Shown here: positions 46,925 through 56,669 of the stretch, one piece after another
Position numbering within the stretch: the stretch's first letter is position 1
Layout of the letters: every line of letters starts with the position of its first letter
From: Tritrichomonas musculus
Taxonomy: Eukaryota; Parabasalia; Tritrichomonadida; Tritrichomonadidae
NCBI GenBank assembly: GCA_039105265.1
Contig: JAPFFF010000003.1
Span: forward strand, 2,542,001 to 2,606,000
Direction of reading: 5' to 3'
DNA: 64,000 nt
Program-made: the position numbers and the translations under genes
The notes under the pieces: generated by a model
What the model was told of the DNA's origin: nothing
The model's input: the letters and a program-made list of their open reading frames with translations, nothing else
The model's database searches: none

Positions 46925-47557
46925 TTAAAGTAAATCATGTTGATGTTTGAATTTATTGATATATATCTTAACCATGATATTATTAACATCCTTCAAACAA
47001 ACAAATTCATTGCCTGATTTATTTGTATTAATATGAAGAATTTTATATAAATTATCAGTTATTTTTGCGTAAAACTTGTTTTCATTTGTAGATTCATCAT
47101 GATAATAATAATATTTGTTTTCTTCAAATTCTTTTCTTTCAGTTCTTGTTTCATAATAATCAATAATTATTGCATCATCAGGTATATCATCAATGAATTC
47201 ATATTGAATACCTTTAAAATTTGATTTATTTTTATTATTCTCTGATGATGACAACCATCTAAGGTTAATTAAATGATTATCAGTTCTATCGTGATTGATG
47301 TGGTCAATGATATCATTATTAATCGGGTCAGGATTCGGTATGAATTGAATAGCAATTATACGATGTTTCAAATATTTTTTTTGATTCAAATTAACATTCA
47401 CATATCCATTTGATAATGATTCACCAATTATTTTATGATTTGACTTCTTCCTAATAGTGAAAGGGTATTGATTCAATATTTCATAATCATTTTCAAAATT
47501 GAGTAATGGAACAAATTCAACGCTTTCATTAATTGACTGTTTGACTGATTGACTCAT
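46925..47557 (-). CDS. HNH homing-type endonuclease (210 aa)
   Basis: The N-terminal part (YPFTIRKKSNHKIIGESLSN, then GYVNVNLNQKKYLKHRIIAI) is NUMOD4-like. It is followed by the HNH motif IDHINHDRTDNHLINLRWLS at residues ~90-112 and SSSENNKNKS, as in HNH_3 nucleases of phages and large viruses. The C-terminal ~80 residues are unique. It could nick DNA during element spread or be a selfish passenger gene; it is intact in length for such enzymes. It has its own T-rich leader (TTTTTATTTTCATTAAA). Confidence 0.8.
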   Translation of the reverse strand: MSQSVKQSINESVEFVPLLNFENDYEILNQYPFTIRKKSNHKIIGESLSNGYVNVNLNQKKYLKHRIIAIQFIPNPDPINNDIIDHINHDRTDNHLINLRWLSSSENNKNKSNFKGIQYEFIDDIPDDAIIIDYYETRTERKEFEENKYYYYHDESTNENKFYAKITDNLYKILHINTNKSGNEFVCLKDVNNIMVKIYINKFKHQHDLL

Positions 47558-47620
47558 TTTAATGAAAATAAAAAATCAAAACAAAAATAAAACATTTGAA
47601 AAATTAATCAATTCAGGACA

Positions 47621-47992
47621 TTATTTATTGTTGTTATCATCATTCATTTGTTGCTTCTTGAACACTAATAATCTATTTACCATGTACGTGGATATATTTA
47701 TTTTTAAATGTTTTTGAATCAATTGTCTTGTGTATGATGCTTGTTTGTGTCCTGGCAACTTATTTATATCATTCATTCGTTCATTATCAAAAAATTCTAA
47801 AACTTTTTCACGTTCATCCTTGTTCAAGAACTTTGATGAATTGAATATTGAACGCGTTCTTTTATGGTTTGCTTCTGTATTTGTTTCTTCATTTGTTTCT
47901 TCTTCTTCGCTTACTTCTTGTTTTGATTCTAATATCAAAAGTAATTTATGTATTTCTTCAATGTGTTTTATTATTTCTCTTAACTCAGACAT
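47621..47992 (-). CDS. Coiled-coil plus possible helix-turn-helix protein (123 aa)
   Basis: N-terminal helix (LREIIKHIEEIHKLLLILES), a Glu-rich linker, then a C-terminal domain (FLNKDEREKVLEFFDNER ... ASYTRQLIQKHLKINISTYM) whose spacing suits a helix-turn-helix. It is divergent from the ORF at 48038 (45-base gap), so it could regulate the replication genes. Speculative. Confidence 0.55.
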   Translation of the reverse strand: MSELREIIKHIEEIHKLLLILESKQEVSEEEETNEETNTEANHKRTRSIFNSSKFLNKDEREKVLEFFDNERMNDINKLPGHKQASYTRQLIQKHLKINISTYMVNRLLVFKKQQMNDDNNNK

Positions 47993-48037
47993 TTCTTTTC
48001 AAAATTCAAATAATTTGATTTTTTAATTATATCATAA

Positions 48038-49402
48038 ATGAGTTCTCGTTATTACTATCAAAAAGATACCAAATCATTTGTTATTGAACAAATCAGGTAT
48101 ATCAATAATGAACTTCAATTAAAACCTCGCTTATCAACATCTAAACCTTCTGACTATGATGTTAAACATTTCAAGTCAATCTTAGAAAACTATCTAACTT
48201 CATTCGGTTTTAGAGAACATGAAGGCAATGGAATCAATGATACAACAATATTAGATTTCGTCAATAGAATGAAAAGAGAAGCAGAAGAGCAAGAAGAAGA
48301 GGAGGAAGAGGAACAATTTGAAGAAGAACAAGATGATGAACAAAAACTAAAACAAAAACAAATCGAGGACAATATTAAAATAGCTCATGATGCACTCAAC
48401 AAAGCCCTTCAATTAATCAAATCTGAAAATATATTATTGAGACCATTACCACCAAAAACAAACAAACAACCTCAACGATATGAAGACATTCGATTCAACA
48501 ATGAAAATGCTGAATTAATTGAATATCTCAAAAAGTTTGGCTATAAAGGTGTTCATTCAAAACATGATTCATATTTCATAATCAATGAACCTGAGAACTT
48601 TGATGAAGCAGTTGAAGCATGCAGTCATTTTATTGACCAGTTCCCAAACGATAGTGAAAAGGTTGAACGATTAGATGAAGACAGCAAAGAACCAATAAAA
48701 ATATATTACAAAAACGGAGTTTCATCAATTGAAGACATCAATGAATATTTGACTGAAACAGTGTTTAAACAAGAAGTGAAACCGTTCAAAATATATTTTC
48801 AATTGACAGGCATATTTGAGATACCACCAAAGAATGAAAGTGAAAGATATACATATGAAGCAAGCGATATTAATTGGAAGAATTATAAATCAGCAATTCC
48901 AATAATTGTCAGAGAGAGTAAAGATATTGATAAAATTAAACTGTATGTTGAATCAAAAATTCATGAATATGAAACCACGGCTTCAAACATCAAATTATGT
49001 ATCGTTTGGTCTGTTTCGTTTACAATCTCTCGTGTCGTTAAGATAACGGGTAAGATTGATGAGGTTTCAGAATTGTTTGGCAAAAATAAATATATCATTA
49101 TTGATAACGTTGATGATTATTTGTGTTGGTATCGATTTCTTGCTTGTTGTTTGAATAAGCAACTTATTGAAACACGAACATTTAAAATCTCTGACAGAAC
49201 CGCAGCAGCAAAGAAAATATTATGTGATGAACACGGTTTGAGCTATACAAAGAAACCTTCAAAAGAAGCAAAACAATTAATCAACTCGTTCAAAGGAATC
49301 ACGATTGAAGAAATGAAAGAATCAGCCAAGAATCATAACATCAATGTCAACATCTATGAATATGACAAAGAGAAACATATTTATGATATTCAAGACCAAT
49401 GA
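48038..49402 (+). CDS. ORF before the polymerase, with the N-terminal module type of Maverick polymerases
   Basis: 454 codons: an acidic repeat-rich segment (residues ~85-115, mostly Glu/Gln), a middle domain, and a C-terminal part with YLCWYRFLACCLNKQL and MKESAKNHNINVNIYEYD. That last part resembles the DNCFIHACVQSG...MKCHFVVYKFD region in the N-terminal part of the lineage-B polymerase (a papain/OTU-like style module). It lies directly upstream of the polymerase on the same strand and belongs to the replication region of the fossil element. Confidence 0.65.
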   Translation: MSSRYYYQKDTKSFVIEQIRYINNELQLKPRLSTSKPSDYDVKHFKSILENYLTSFGFREHEGNGINDTTILDFVNRMKREAEEQEEEEEEEQFEEEQDDEQKLKQKQIEDNIKIAHDALNKALQLIKSENILLRPLPPKTNKQPQRYEDIRFNNENAELIEYLKKFGYKGVHSKHDSYFIINEPENFDEAVEACSHFIDQFPNDSEKVERLDEDSKEPIKIYYKNGVSSIEDINEYLTETVFKQEVKPFKIYFQLTGIFEIPPKNESERYTYEASDINWKNYKSAIPIIVRESKDIDKIKLYVESKIHEYETTASNIKLCIVWSVSFTISRVVKITGKIDEVSELFGKNKYIIIDNVDDYLCWYRFLACCLNKQLIETRTFKISDRTAAAKKILCDEHGLSYTKKPSKEAKQLINSFKGITIEEMKESAKNHNINVNIYEYDKEKHIYDIQDQ

Positions 49403-49471
49403 CATAACACTGACGATAACAATAAAACGTTTTCAGCCCTGTTGTATTCAAAGGATAAGATAATTCACATA

Positions 49472-52400
49472 ATGTACATCATCAATGCTGAAGCATTAAC
49501 AAATATTCATATATGTCCTCATTGTGGTTCATACATTCACAAAGGAAATAACAATATTGACAGATTCAACAGACATGTAGATAAATGTGATGGCAAATTC
49601 AAAAAGGATTTCATTCCTTCACGAGAAGCTTTACCATATTGTCCATACATTTTAAACAATCCTGTTTATTTGTATTGTCTTTCATATGAACTTGAATGGA
49701 AGCCAACAATTCATTATATCACTTATGATTTTGAAACAATGGAGCAAAAGATTGAAAAGAAAGTCAGTGATAAATCAGTTATCAATTCTCGATTGATTCC
49801 TTTGAGTGTTTCATCATGTGTGAAGCTTGATAAAGGATTGATAACAAAGAACTTTGATATAAGAACAAATGAATTCATTGCCAAATGGATTGACTGGTTA
49901 TTTGTTGTTGGCTGTGATGTGTATGTTGATAAATTGAATCATTTGAAGAGCTTTATTAAAGATAAATCGGAAGAAGAACTCAATAAAATAGATACATCAT
50001 TGAAAACAATAACAGTGTTCGGTTTTAATTCATCACGATTTGATTCAAATCTATTCAAAGAGCAATTGATTAAAAATCATTGGTCTATCGATAGCGGAAT
50101 GATTGGAACAGCTACATCATTGAAACAATTCATATTGAAATCATCAAAGTATCCCATTCGATTACGATTCATTGACGCTCAAGCATTTGTTGCTGGAGGA
50201 ACACTCAAACAATTTGGAATTGATTTTGGTGGTATCACTAACAGTTCGAAAGGTGTCTTTCCTTATGAAGCAATCAACAGTGATAATTATAATGAAGTGT
50301 TGTCAAAGAGTGAACCATTCAAATATGAAGACTTCTACAGTTATCTCAATCAAAAGAATCCATTAAAAAAAGCTGATTATGAAGAGTATTTGATTGATTC
50401 AAAGAGGTTTGCAACACGTTGGGATTACCTGTTATCATACAATGACAATGATGTTGAAATGATGATTAAACCGATTGACAACCTTATTCAAATGAATGCT
50501 GAATATAAAGTTGATTTAATTAGCAATCTTTCATTGTCAAAGAACGCATCATGTATCAAATATGCTCTTGCTTATAAAGATTTCAACCCTAAGAATGACT
50601 ATGAAATCATAAACAAATCAAATACATTTAAACCAACAATGAAATGGTGGTTAAATAAATGTGATAACTATCGAAAGCAAGATATGAAACATAACCAGAC
50701 GAAAGAAAATAAAAGGGATTTAACAAAATGTGTTAATGAAAAGGATTTTGATGCATTCATGAAATTGTATGAATCAAATGAAACAGGTAAATGTCATTTG
50801 TGTGGTGAACACTTTACTCATACCAACAAACCGACACTTGACCGAATAGATAACAACAAAGGACATCAGATTGATAACTGTTTGTTGGCTTGTGCTGAAT
50901 GTAATCGTTTGAGACAACGTGATGATGACAAGATAACAAGAACCAAAATACAATTGAAAAAATTCTGCAAGCTCCATCACCTTCCCACACTCATAACTGA
51001 TGAAAAAGAATACTACAACTTGAGAGAGAATATAACGGGAGGGTTATCAAATGTACTTCATCGAGTGAACATTAGAGGTCAAACATTAATCAATAAACTC
51101 AAATATGATGCCGTCAATGACAGAATCATCAGCTATGACACTACTAACATAGTCTCACACGTTGCAGGAATTGATTTCAATTCATTATATCCTTCATCAT
51201 TCAGCTCAGTAAAACATTCATTCAATCCTTATCACGGAGGAATCATGTACATGCCTGGTTCATTTATAAAACGCTTTGATGTTTATGATGAAGATGGAAA
51301 CAAGAATGAAAAGGTGTTCAATGCTGCAATGAATATCATTCAATCAAAGAAGCGATTTGATGCAAACCCTGAGTTTATATTCAAAGCTGAAGTCAAATTG
51401 AGATGTCCAAAGAATAAAATCAATGATTTGATTAACTTTCCCCCTGTGTTTAGAAATATCAATATAATGAATGATGAACAAACGATTGGAAGTTATATGT
51501 ACAAATACATGAAAGACAATAAACTGAATTCAGCAGATAAAGAAACAAGAAAGCTGACAATGCTTCTTGATACATGCGGAACATTTATGACGTTCTCGAA
51601 TTACCTTTTATGGTTTTTAATTGATCACGGACTTATCATTGATGACATTAAGAGCTTAAGTTTATATGAAGCTCATGACGGATTCAATCAATTTGTTTGT
51701 GAGTTTATGAAGAAGCGTCAGGATATATTGTCAGGAAAGGCACACGGGAACGAAAAGTTTTACAAGATTAGTATGAATGGTTCTTACGGATATGACGGTA
51801 TGAATTCAGAGAACTTTAATAAAGTCAGAATTGTTGATAAAAATAAAGCCTTTCAATTAATAGCCTCCGATACTTATCGCAATGGATGTAAATTGTCAAA
51901 TGATTGTTATTTGATACAATCACAACCTCATTCATTCAAATGTAATACATGTCTTCAGGAATCATTTTGGACATTAGATAACGCGAAATATTGGTATTTA
52001 ACTTTCCTTTATGACTTTCTATACAAATGCATTGACATGAATAAAATTCATTTCAACTCGGTCGATACAGATAGTCTGTACATGTCTATAGCTGGCGATA
52101 TGAATAAACCGATTAATCAGTTGTTTGATTACGTCATCAAAGACAAATCATTTTATGACAAACACATTTATAGCTTCATGCCAAATCCTGCAATCAATGA
52201 TGTATATGATGAGAAAAAGATTCTCGGTTGTTGTGTAGAAAAGTTCGGAGCAAATCAAATTGCTTTGTGCGCTAAGTGTTATACGATTTGGAGTGATGAC
52301 AAAACAATTTCATTAAAGCTCAAAGGTATATCATTGAAGAAGAACAACATCAAATCAACTGATTATAAAGATGTCATTGAAAAACAAACAATAATGAAAG

Positions 52401-52567
52401 GCAAGAACATAAACCTTCAAATGAATTCACAACTGATGAGTAAAATAACTGTTATCAAAAATGCTTTAACAGCAGCTCATTCAAAAATGTTAGTGTTATC
52501 GAATCATTGTTGTTGTCCTTACATTCACGGAATGAATGCATCAAAGTATTTCATTGAAAACCATTAA
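49472..52567 (+). CDS. Protein-primed family B DNA polymerase, lineage A, with HNH-like insert
   Basis: Replicative polymerase of the element. A C2H2-like finger opens it (CPHCGSYIHKG ... RHVDKC, residues ~14-40). Exonuclease motifs: YDFETME (~85), FGFNSSRFDSN (~185), YNDNDVEMM (~323). Polymerase motifs: A GIDFNSLYPSS (~566), B ISMNGSYGYDG (~766), C SVDTDSLYM (~862). Between exonuclease and polymerase domains (residues ~440-490) sits a zinc-type HNH-like segment, CHLCGEHF...LDRIDNNKGHQIDNC...CAECN, missing from the lineage-B enzyme. I count from the first ATG at 49472. Followed by the KilA-N gene after 39 bases. Confidence 0.88.
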   Translation: MYIINAEALTNIHICPHCGSYIHKGNNNIDRFNRHVDKCDGKFKKDFIPSREALPYCPYILNNPVYLYCLSYELEWKPTIHYITYDFETMEQKIEKKVSDKSVINSRLIPLSVSSCVKLDKGLITKNFDIRTNEFIAKWIDWLFVVGCDVYVDKLNHLKSFIKDKSEEELNKIDTSLKTITVFGFNSSRFDSNLFKEQLIKNHWSIDSGMIGTATSLKQFILKSSKYPIRLRFIDAQAFVAGGTLKQFGIDFGGITNSSKGVFPYEAINSDNYNEVLSKSEPFKYEDFYSYLNQKNPLKKADYEEYLIDSKRFATRWDYLLSYNDNDVEMMIKPIDNLIQMNAEYKVDLISNLSLSKNASCIKYALAYKDFNPKNDYEIINKSNTFKPTMKWWLNKCDNYRKQDMKHNQTKENKRDLTKCVNEKDFDAFMKLYESNETGKCHLCGEHFTHTNKPTLDRIDNNKGHQIDNCLLACAECNRLRQRDDDKITRTKIQLKKFCKLHHLPTLITDEKEYYNLRENITGGLSNVLHRVNIRGQTLINKLKYDAVNDRIISYDTTNIVSHVAGIDFNSLYPSSFSSVKHSFNPYHGGIMYMPGSFIKRFDVYDEDGNKNEKVFNAAMNIIQSKKRFDANPEFIFKAEVKLRCPKNKINDLINFPPVFRNINIMNDEQTIGSYMYKYMKDNKLNSADKETRKLTMLLDTCGTFMTFSNYLLWFLIDHGLIIDDIKSLSLYEAHDGFNQFVCEFMKKRQDILSGKAHGNEKFYKISMNGSYGYDGMNSENFNKVRIVDKNKAFQLIASDTYRNGCKLSNDCYLIQSQPHSFKCNTCLQESFWTLDNAKYWYLTFLYDFLYKCIDMNKIHFNSVDTDSLYMSIAGDMNKPINQLFDYVIKDKSFYDKHIYSFMPNPAINDVYDEKKILGCCVEKFGANQIALCAKCYTIWSDDKTISLKLKGISLKKNNIKSTDYKDVIEKQTIMKGKNINLQMNSQLMSKITVIKNALTAAHSKMLVLSNHCCCPYIHGMNASKYFIENH

Positions 52568-52605
52568 ATGCAGGTGGTAGATTTCTACCATCTGAAAAAT
52601 CATTA

Positions 52606-53430
52606 ATGAAAATCAATTTATTTTTGATTGTTTTATTTTTAAATCAATTTTTATCAGCTAATCAAACAGCTACAATGTCAGCAACTAACAACCAAACAGC
52701 AACAGTTCAAGCCATCAACAATGATTATGAATATCTTCAATACAATCAACATTTAAGAATCATTCATTCAAAACAAGATGATATGTATCAAATGCAATCA
52801 ATCATAACAGCTTGTAAATCAACAAAGAATGCTTTTCATTGGTTCGAAAACAAATCAACCAAAGAATTCCTTGAAAATGCTACCCTCGGAATTCCGAGCC
52901 TAGAAAAATTATATGAAAAACGTGATGAATTGCCAGTTCAATTACGAGGTTATTATGTTCACCGATTGCTTGTCAATCATGTTGCCATGTGGGCATCACC
53001 AAAATATGCTTGGAATATCATGAAGCTTCTTGATTCTCATTTTGAACGTGAAAGACAACAATTAACTGAAACAATCAATGAACAACGACCTCGAATGGTT
53101 CCAGTCAATAGGGAACATGATTATAAATATTTGATTTGGAAAGATACAATACCAAACGATAATGAAAATGTTATTCTTCATTTAGTCCGTCGTCATAAAT
53201 CTAACTTTCGACAAATCATCAATCATTACCGTAATGAAGAAGAAAGATGGTATTTCAAAGATAATTTACCAATAGCGATGAGTCCGAACAAAGATATCAA
53301 AAATATTGTCAAACGTACATTTGGTGCTGATGATTACGATATCAATATGTGTACGATAAGAATTCAAACAAGACATCTTGAACAATTACACACACTCATC
53401 GATGAATACTTCAATCAATTTCAATCATAA
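52606..53430 (+). CDS. KilA-N domain protein, lineage A (274 aa)
   Basis: Same build as 20081-20875: KilA-N domain (HWFENKSTKEFLENA ... LRGYYVHRLLVNHVAMWASP) and conserved C-terminal domain (YKYLIWKDTIPNDNENVILH). The first 23 residues (MKINLFLIVLFLNQFLSANQ) look like a signal peptide, odd for a DNA-binding protein. The second ATG at 52675 (MSATNNQ) matches the start of the lineage-B protein (MSVSNTNN) and is the more likely start. Probably a nuclear regulator. Confidence 0.85.
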   Translation: MKINLFLIVLFLNQFLSANQTATMSATNNQTATVQAINNDYEYLQYNQHLRIIHSKQDDMYQMQSIITACKSTKNAFHWFENKSTKEFLENATLGIPSLEKLYEKRDELPVQLRGYYVHRLLVNHVAMWASPKYAWNIMKLLDSHFERERQQLTETINEQRPRMVPVNREHDYKYLIWKDTIPNDNENVILHLVRRHKSNFRQIINHYRNEEERWYFKDNLPIAMSPNKDIKNIVKRTFGADDYDINMCTIRIQTRHLEQLHTLIDEYFNQFQS

Positions 53431-53478
53431 AAATAATAATTCATTAATATTATTTTATTTTTGCTTTCATTGTTTGAT

Positions 53479-54870
53479 TTACTCTTTGAATACAGCTAAT
53501 GTTCTTTCATCAATGATACTTGTAATGATTCCAACAGTCATGCGTTTTATTTTTGATGTTATTGCTGTCTCTCCTGAAAGAACTTTCAGCTTATTGTCTT
53601 CATTATCTATAAACACTTCATCCCCGATTGAATAACATGATGAATCATTGACTTTCACAAGATAATCACCATGACTTGCAAATGTTATACATTTATTTTT
53701 GTCATCGAATCTCACACATATACCCACATATTCTTTCCATGTTCCTGAAGTCTTGACACTACAAATACAATCAGTTGTATCATCTGCTGTTGATGGTTTC
53801 CATTCATCACCGACATGTTTGTAAACCTTACCTGTCATATACACTGGAGAACCTATAACGAAATCATTAACAGAGTTCATTGATGATTCAATCGGTGAGT
53901 AATGAGTGATTGTTGTGTTTGATTGTGCACCGTAAATAGCAGCCTTGAATGTTGCTAAATAACCTCGGGACATGATTTGTTTTGAATATATTTGTTTAGC
54001 ATCTAATAATTCCTGAGTAACTGTCCAAGAATATCCACCTATTGGGAAATTATATGTCAGGGGTCTTCCTGATGCTATATCAACAGTGTCTTCATAATAG
54101 AACGGGAATTTGAAATTATCGAAATACACAGTTCTTTGATGTAATACAAGAACAATGTTGTGAGGATTTGCGGCTGTATCATAGAATAATATTCTTATTT
54201 CCAAACATAGCGCATAATCACCTACTATATATTCCAGTTTAATCACCTTATCTTCAAGTTTTAGATAATGAATTGATATTTCACCGCCCTCTGTAATCGG
54301 TCCGCAATCAATAGCACATTTTTTTATTAGTTGTTCTTCTGTTATGACATTTGACTTCAATGCATATTTATCATCAACATATTTCACCGAAGTGATCATA
54401 TTATCGTTCACAGATCGGCTGCGGATTAATGTGATAGACGCATCATATATATTGGTTAGTGTATCGTCCGCGGCTCTCAATGAGATAATATGGGTATTAT
54501 AATTAATATTTATTAATTCACCACTGGTTGATTTGTAAATCATATTCAAACTCTTAAATAAACTGTATTTGTATTCAACTTCTTCATATGATGCATCATC
54601 AGCATTTCGTTTGAATTTGACGATAATAGTTTCGGTAGTGAATACTTTCCTTACATCATCATCTGGGATTACACAACCACTATCATTCTGTGTACATTGA
54701 ATTGTGATTCGTTCTGGATTTTCATCAACAACATTTGCAGTTTTAATGAATGGTGATTCGATTTGAGCTCTAATGACATTGATTAACCATTGAGTATTGC
54801 CACTTGAATTATACACCATAAATTCACCACGGTCATACCATACAATAGATAATCCATTATCTAACATCAT
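53479..54870 (-). CDS. Fibre-like protein, lineage A, beta-rich part
   Basis: 463 codons from the first ATG. Beta-rich with a segment related to the C-terminal part of the giant lineage-B fibre protein (HNIVLVLHQRTVYFDNFKFP against NHFILFDFVHRVINYDG). The end holds an SH3-like or sheath-like stretch (YSIGDEVFIDNEDNKLKVLS). It also contains the YALKSNVITEEQL signature. Together with 54965-56647 it forms the attachment region of the fossil element; function inferred from repeat style and position. Confidence 0.6.
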   Translation of the reverse strand: MMLDNGLSIVWYDRGEFMVYNSSGNTQWLINVIRAQIESPFIKTANVVDENPERITIQCTQNDSGCVIPDDDVRKVFTTETIIVKFKRNADDASYEEVEYKYSLFKSLNMIYKSTSGELININYNTHIISLRAADDTLTNIYDASITLIRSRSVNDNMITSVKYVDDKYALKSNVITEEQLIKKCAIDCGPITEGGEISIHYLKLEDKVIKLEYIVGDYALCLEIRILFYDTAANPHNIVLVLHQRTVYFDNFKFPFYYEDTVDIASGRPLTYNFPIGGYSWTVTQELLDAKQIYSKQIMSRGYLATFKAAIYGAQSNTTITHYSPIESSMNSVNDFVIGSPVYMTGKVYKHVGDEWKPSTADDTTDCICSVKTSGTWKEYVGICVRFDDKNKCITFASHGDYLVKVNDSSCYSIGDEVFIDNEDNKLKVLSGETAITSKIKRMTVGIITSIIDERTLAVFKE

Positions 54871-54964
54871 TCTATATCCCCTCTTATATTTTTCATAAGG
54901 CTTGAATATCAAATCAAAATGTTGTATATTGTTAATGTAATCAGTGTTAGAACCCCAATTAACA

Positions 54965-56647
54965 TCAAATATCACGAACTGGCGCAGGATATTCAATATT
55001 CAATTCAGTGCCATATAATGCGGTACTCAGTGCAGATTCATTAACCAAATCTGTTGGAATTGTTGGAATATCTGTTTTCAATGCATACTTATCTAATTCA
55101 TAAGTCAATTCATCTTCATCAACAAACTTCTCATCAGCTTGTGCACTAGTAAAATTAGCTGTCAGGTCAACATCTTTAATATCACTCTTCAATGCGTATT
55201 TATCTTCGAGAAATGCAAGATTAACAACACAGTTTTTGTTTGTTTCATCATAATCTTCATTTGCAATATAACAACTTATTACATTGATTCTGTGTTGGTT
55301 ATTTAAATCATAAACAACTCCGCAACCTGAACTCATTTCTAATGTTAATGTTATATTTTGAACACCATTATTTAAAACATAATCATTATTATTATTATTT
55401 ATACTTGATATAGTGAATATTCCTTTATATTTAATATTTTCATCAGTTTTATCATATCCATCAAATAACATTCCGTATTGTTCCCATTTTTCTAAATATT
55501 GGCTTGCATTAGTATAAAGAGCCGAAAGAGTATTAATACTATTACCTTCATCATAATATAATTCTAATTCTTGATTGAAAGTAATTGTTTTATCAATAAT
55601 CTCTGGAATCTCACTTTTCAAAGCATACTTACCTTCTGCAACTGTTTTCGTTTCATACTTATCTAATTCATAAGCCAATTCATCCTCATCAACAAACTTC
55701 TCATCAGCTTGTGCGCTTGTATAGTACGGTGTCAAATCAACAGGTTCAGGAATTTCACTCTTCAATGCTAATTCATCTTCTGTTTCTGCTAATGTTATTG
55801 TTATCGGAAGGTATTGATATTTATCATAAATTGCTCCACTAACTTCATCCCACACTAATTCAAAATACTCACCTTCACTTTCAAATCCTTCAGCTTCATG
55901 TTGTTTAACGTTATATTCATCATCAGCATATAATTCATTTGTCTTAAATCTGATATCAAAATGGAATATATTACCACTATTGTCAAATTTATAACCAACC
56001 AAATGTGTTCCTTCTTTGAACGGTAAAACGTGAGATGTATCCATTCCGTTTTCTTCATATTCTTCTGGTACTGGACCTATATTAGGAAACATATATGTCT
56101 TGATTTCAATTGTGTATTCAGTTGATACATTCAAATTATCTCTCGTGATGTAATTCTTCAAATCATCTTTTGGAACATATCGTTCGGCACAAACATCCAA
56201 AGCCGATTGAAGACCTTCATTAGCTGCTATACTTGTTAAACACATTGATGCTTGAGCTGATAATGGTTTATCATCTTCAGCCATCAATTTCTGAAACATT
56301 TCTTCCGGTAATAGTTCCTTTATGTTCAATTGCAATTCACTATTTTTGAGTACTTCTGGTATTTCACTCTTCAATGCATATCCTTGCAATGCTTCATTTA
56401 TTTTTGTCGTCAATGATGTTTCATTAATCAAGTCATCAGGTATATCAGTTGATAAAGCGTAATTGTTGATGACATAATCACGCAATCCGTTAACAGCTTC
56501 ATTCAATTGTTCCTCAGTGATTCCATTTCCGTTCGATGCATTGCCTTTGATAACATAATTATCGACATATCTTTTAATGTATTCGTTAATCAATCCGTCA
56601 ATGGTATTTGTTTTTGTTATGTGCCCGCTCTGCTCAATCGTAAACAT
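54965..56647 (-). CDS. Fibre-like protein with YALKS repeats, lineage A (560 aa)
   Basis: Repeated short segments of the type YALKSEIPE / EKFVDEDELAYELDKYALK occur at least five times, as in phage tail fibres and their kin, alternating with small beta domains. One of these, HVLPFKEGTHLVGYKFDNSG, is shared with the giant lineage-B fibre protein (HIPYHDGTHLIGKYTDYDG). The N-terminal ~100 residues are helical. It starts 22 bases from the divergent start of the 764-residue gene. Probable host-attachment protein. Confidence 0.7.
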   Translation of the reverse strand: MFTIEQSGHITKTNTIDGLINEYIKRYVDNYVIKGNASNGNGITEEQLNEAVNGLRDYVINNYALSTDIPDDLINETSLTTKINEALQGYALKSEIPEVLKNSELQLNIKELLPEEMFQKLMAEDDKPLSAQASMCLTSIAANEGLQSALDVCAERYVPKDDLKNYITRDNLNVSTEYTIEIKTYMFPNIGPVPEEYEENGMDTSHVLPFKEGTHLVGYKFDNSGNIFHFDIRFKTNELYADDEYNVKQHEAEGFESEGEYFELVWDEVSGAIYDKYQYLPITITLAETEDELALKSEIPEPVDLTPYYTSAQADEKFVDEDELAYELDKYETKTVAEGKYALKSEIPEIIDKTITFNQELELYYDEGNSINTLSALYTNASQYLEKWEQYGMLFDGYDKTDENIKYKGIFTISSINNNNNDYVLNNGVQNITLTLEMSSGCGVVYDLNNQHRINVISCYIANEDYDETNKNCVVNLAFLEDKYALKSDIKDVDLTANFTSAQADEKFVDEDELTYELDKYALKTDIPTIPTDLVNESALSTALYGTELNIEYPAPVRDI

Positions 56648-56669
56648 TCAATTTATTAGAAACTAAACA

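Noticed and set aside
53378-53635. Plus-strand ORF across the 3' ends of the KilA-N and fibre genes
   Set aside because: It is the antisense shadow of two better supported genes and has no counterpart elsewhere.
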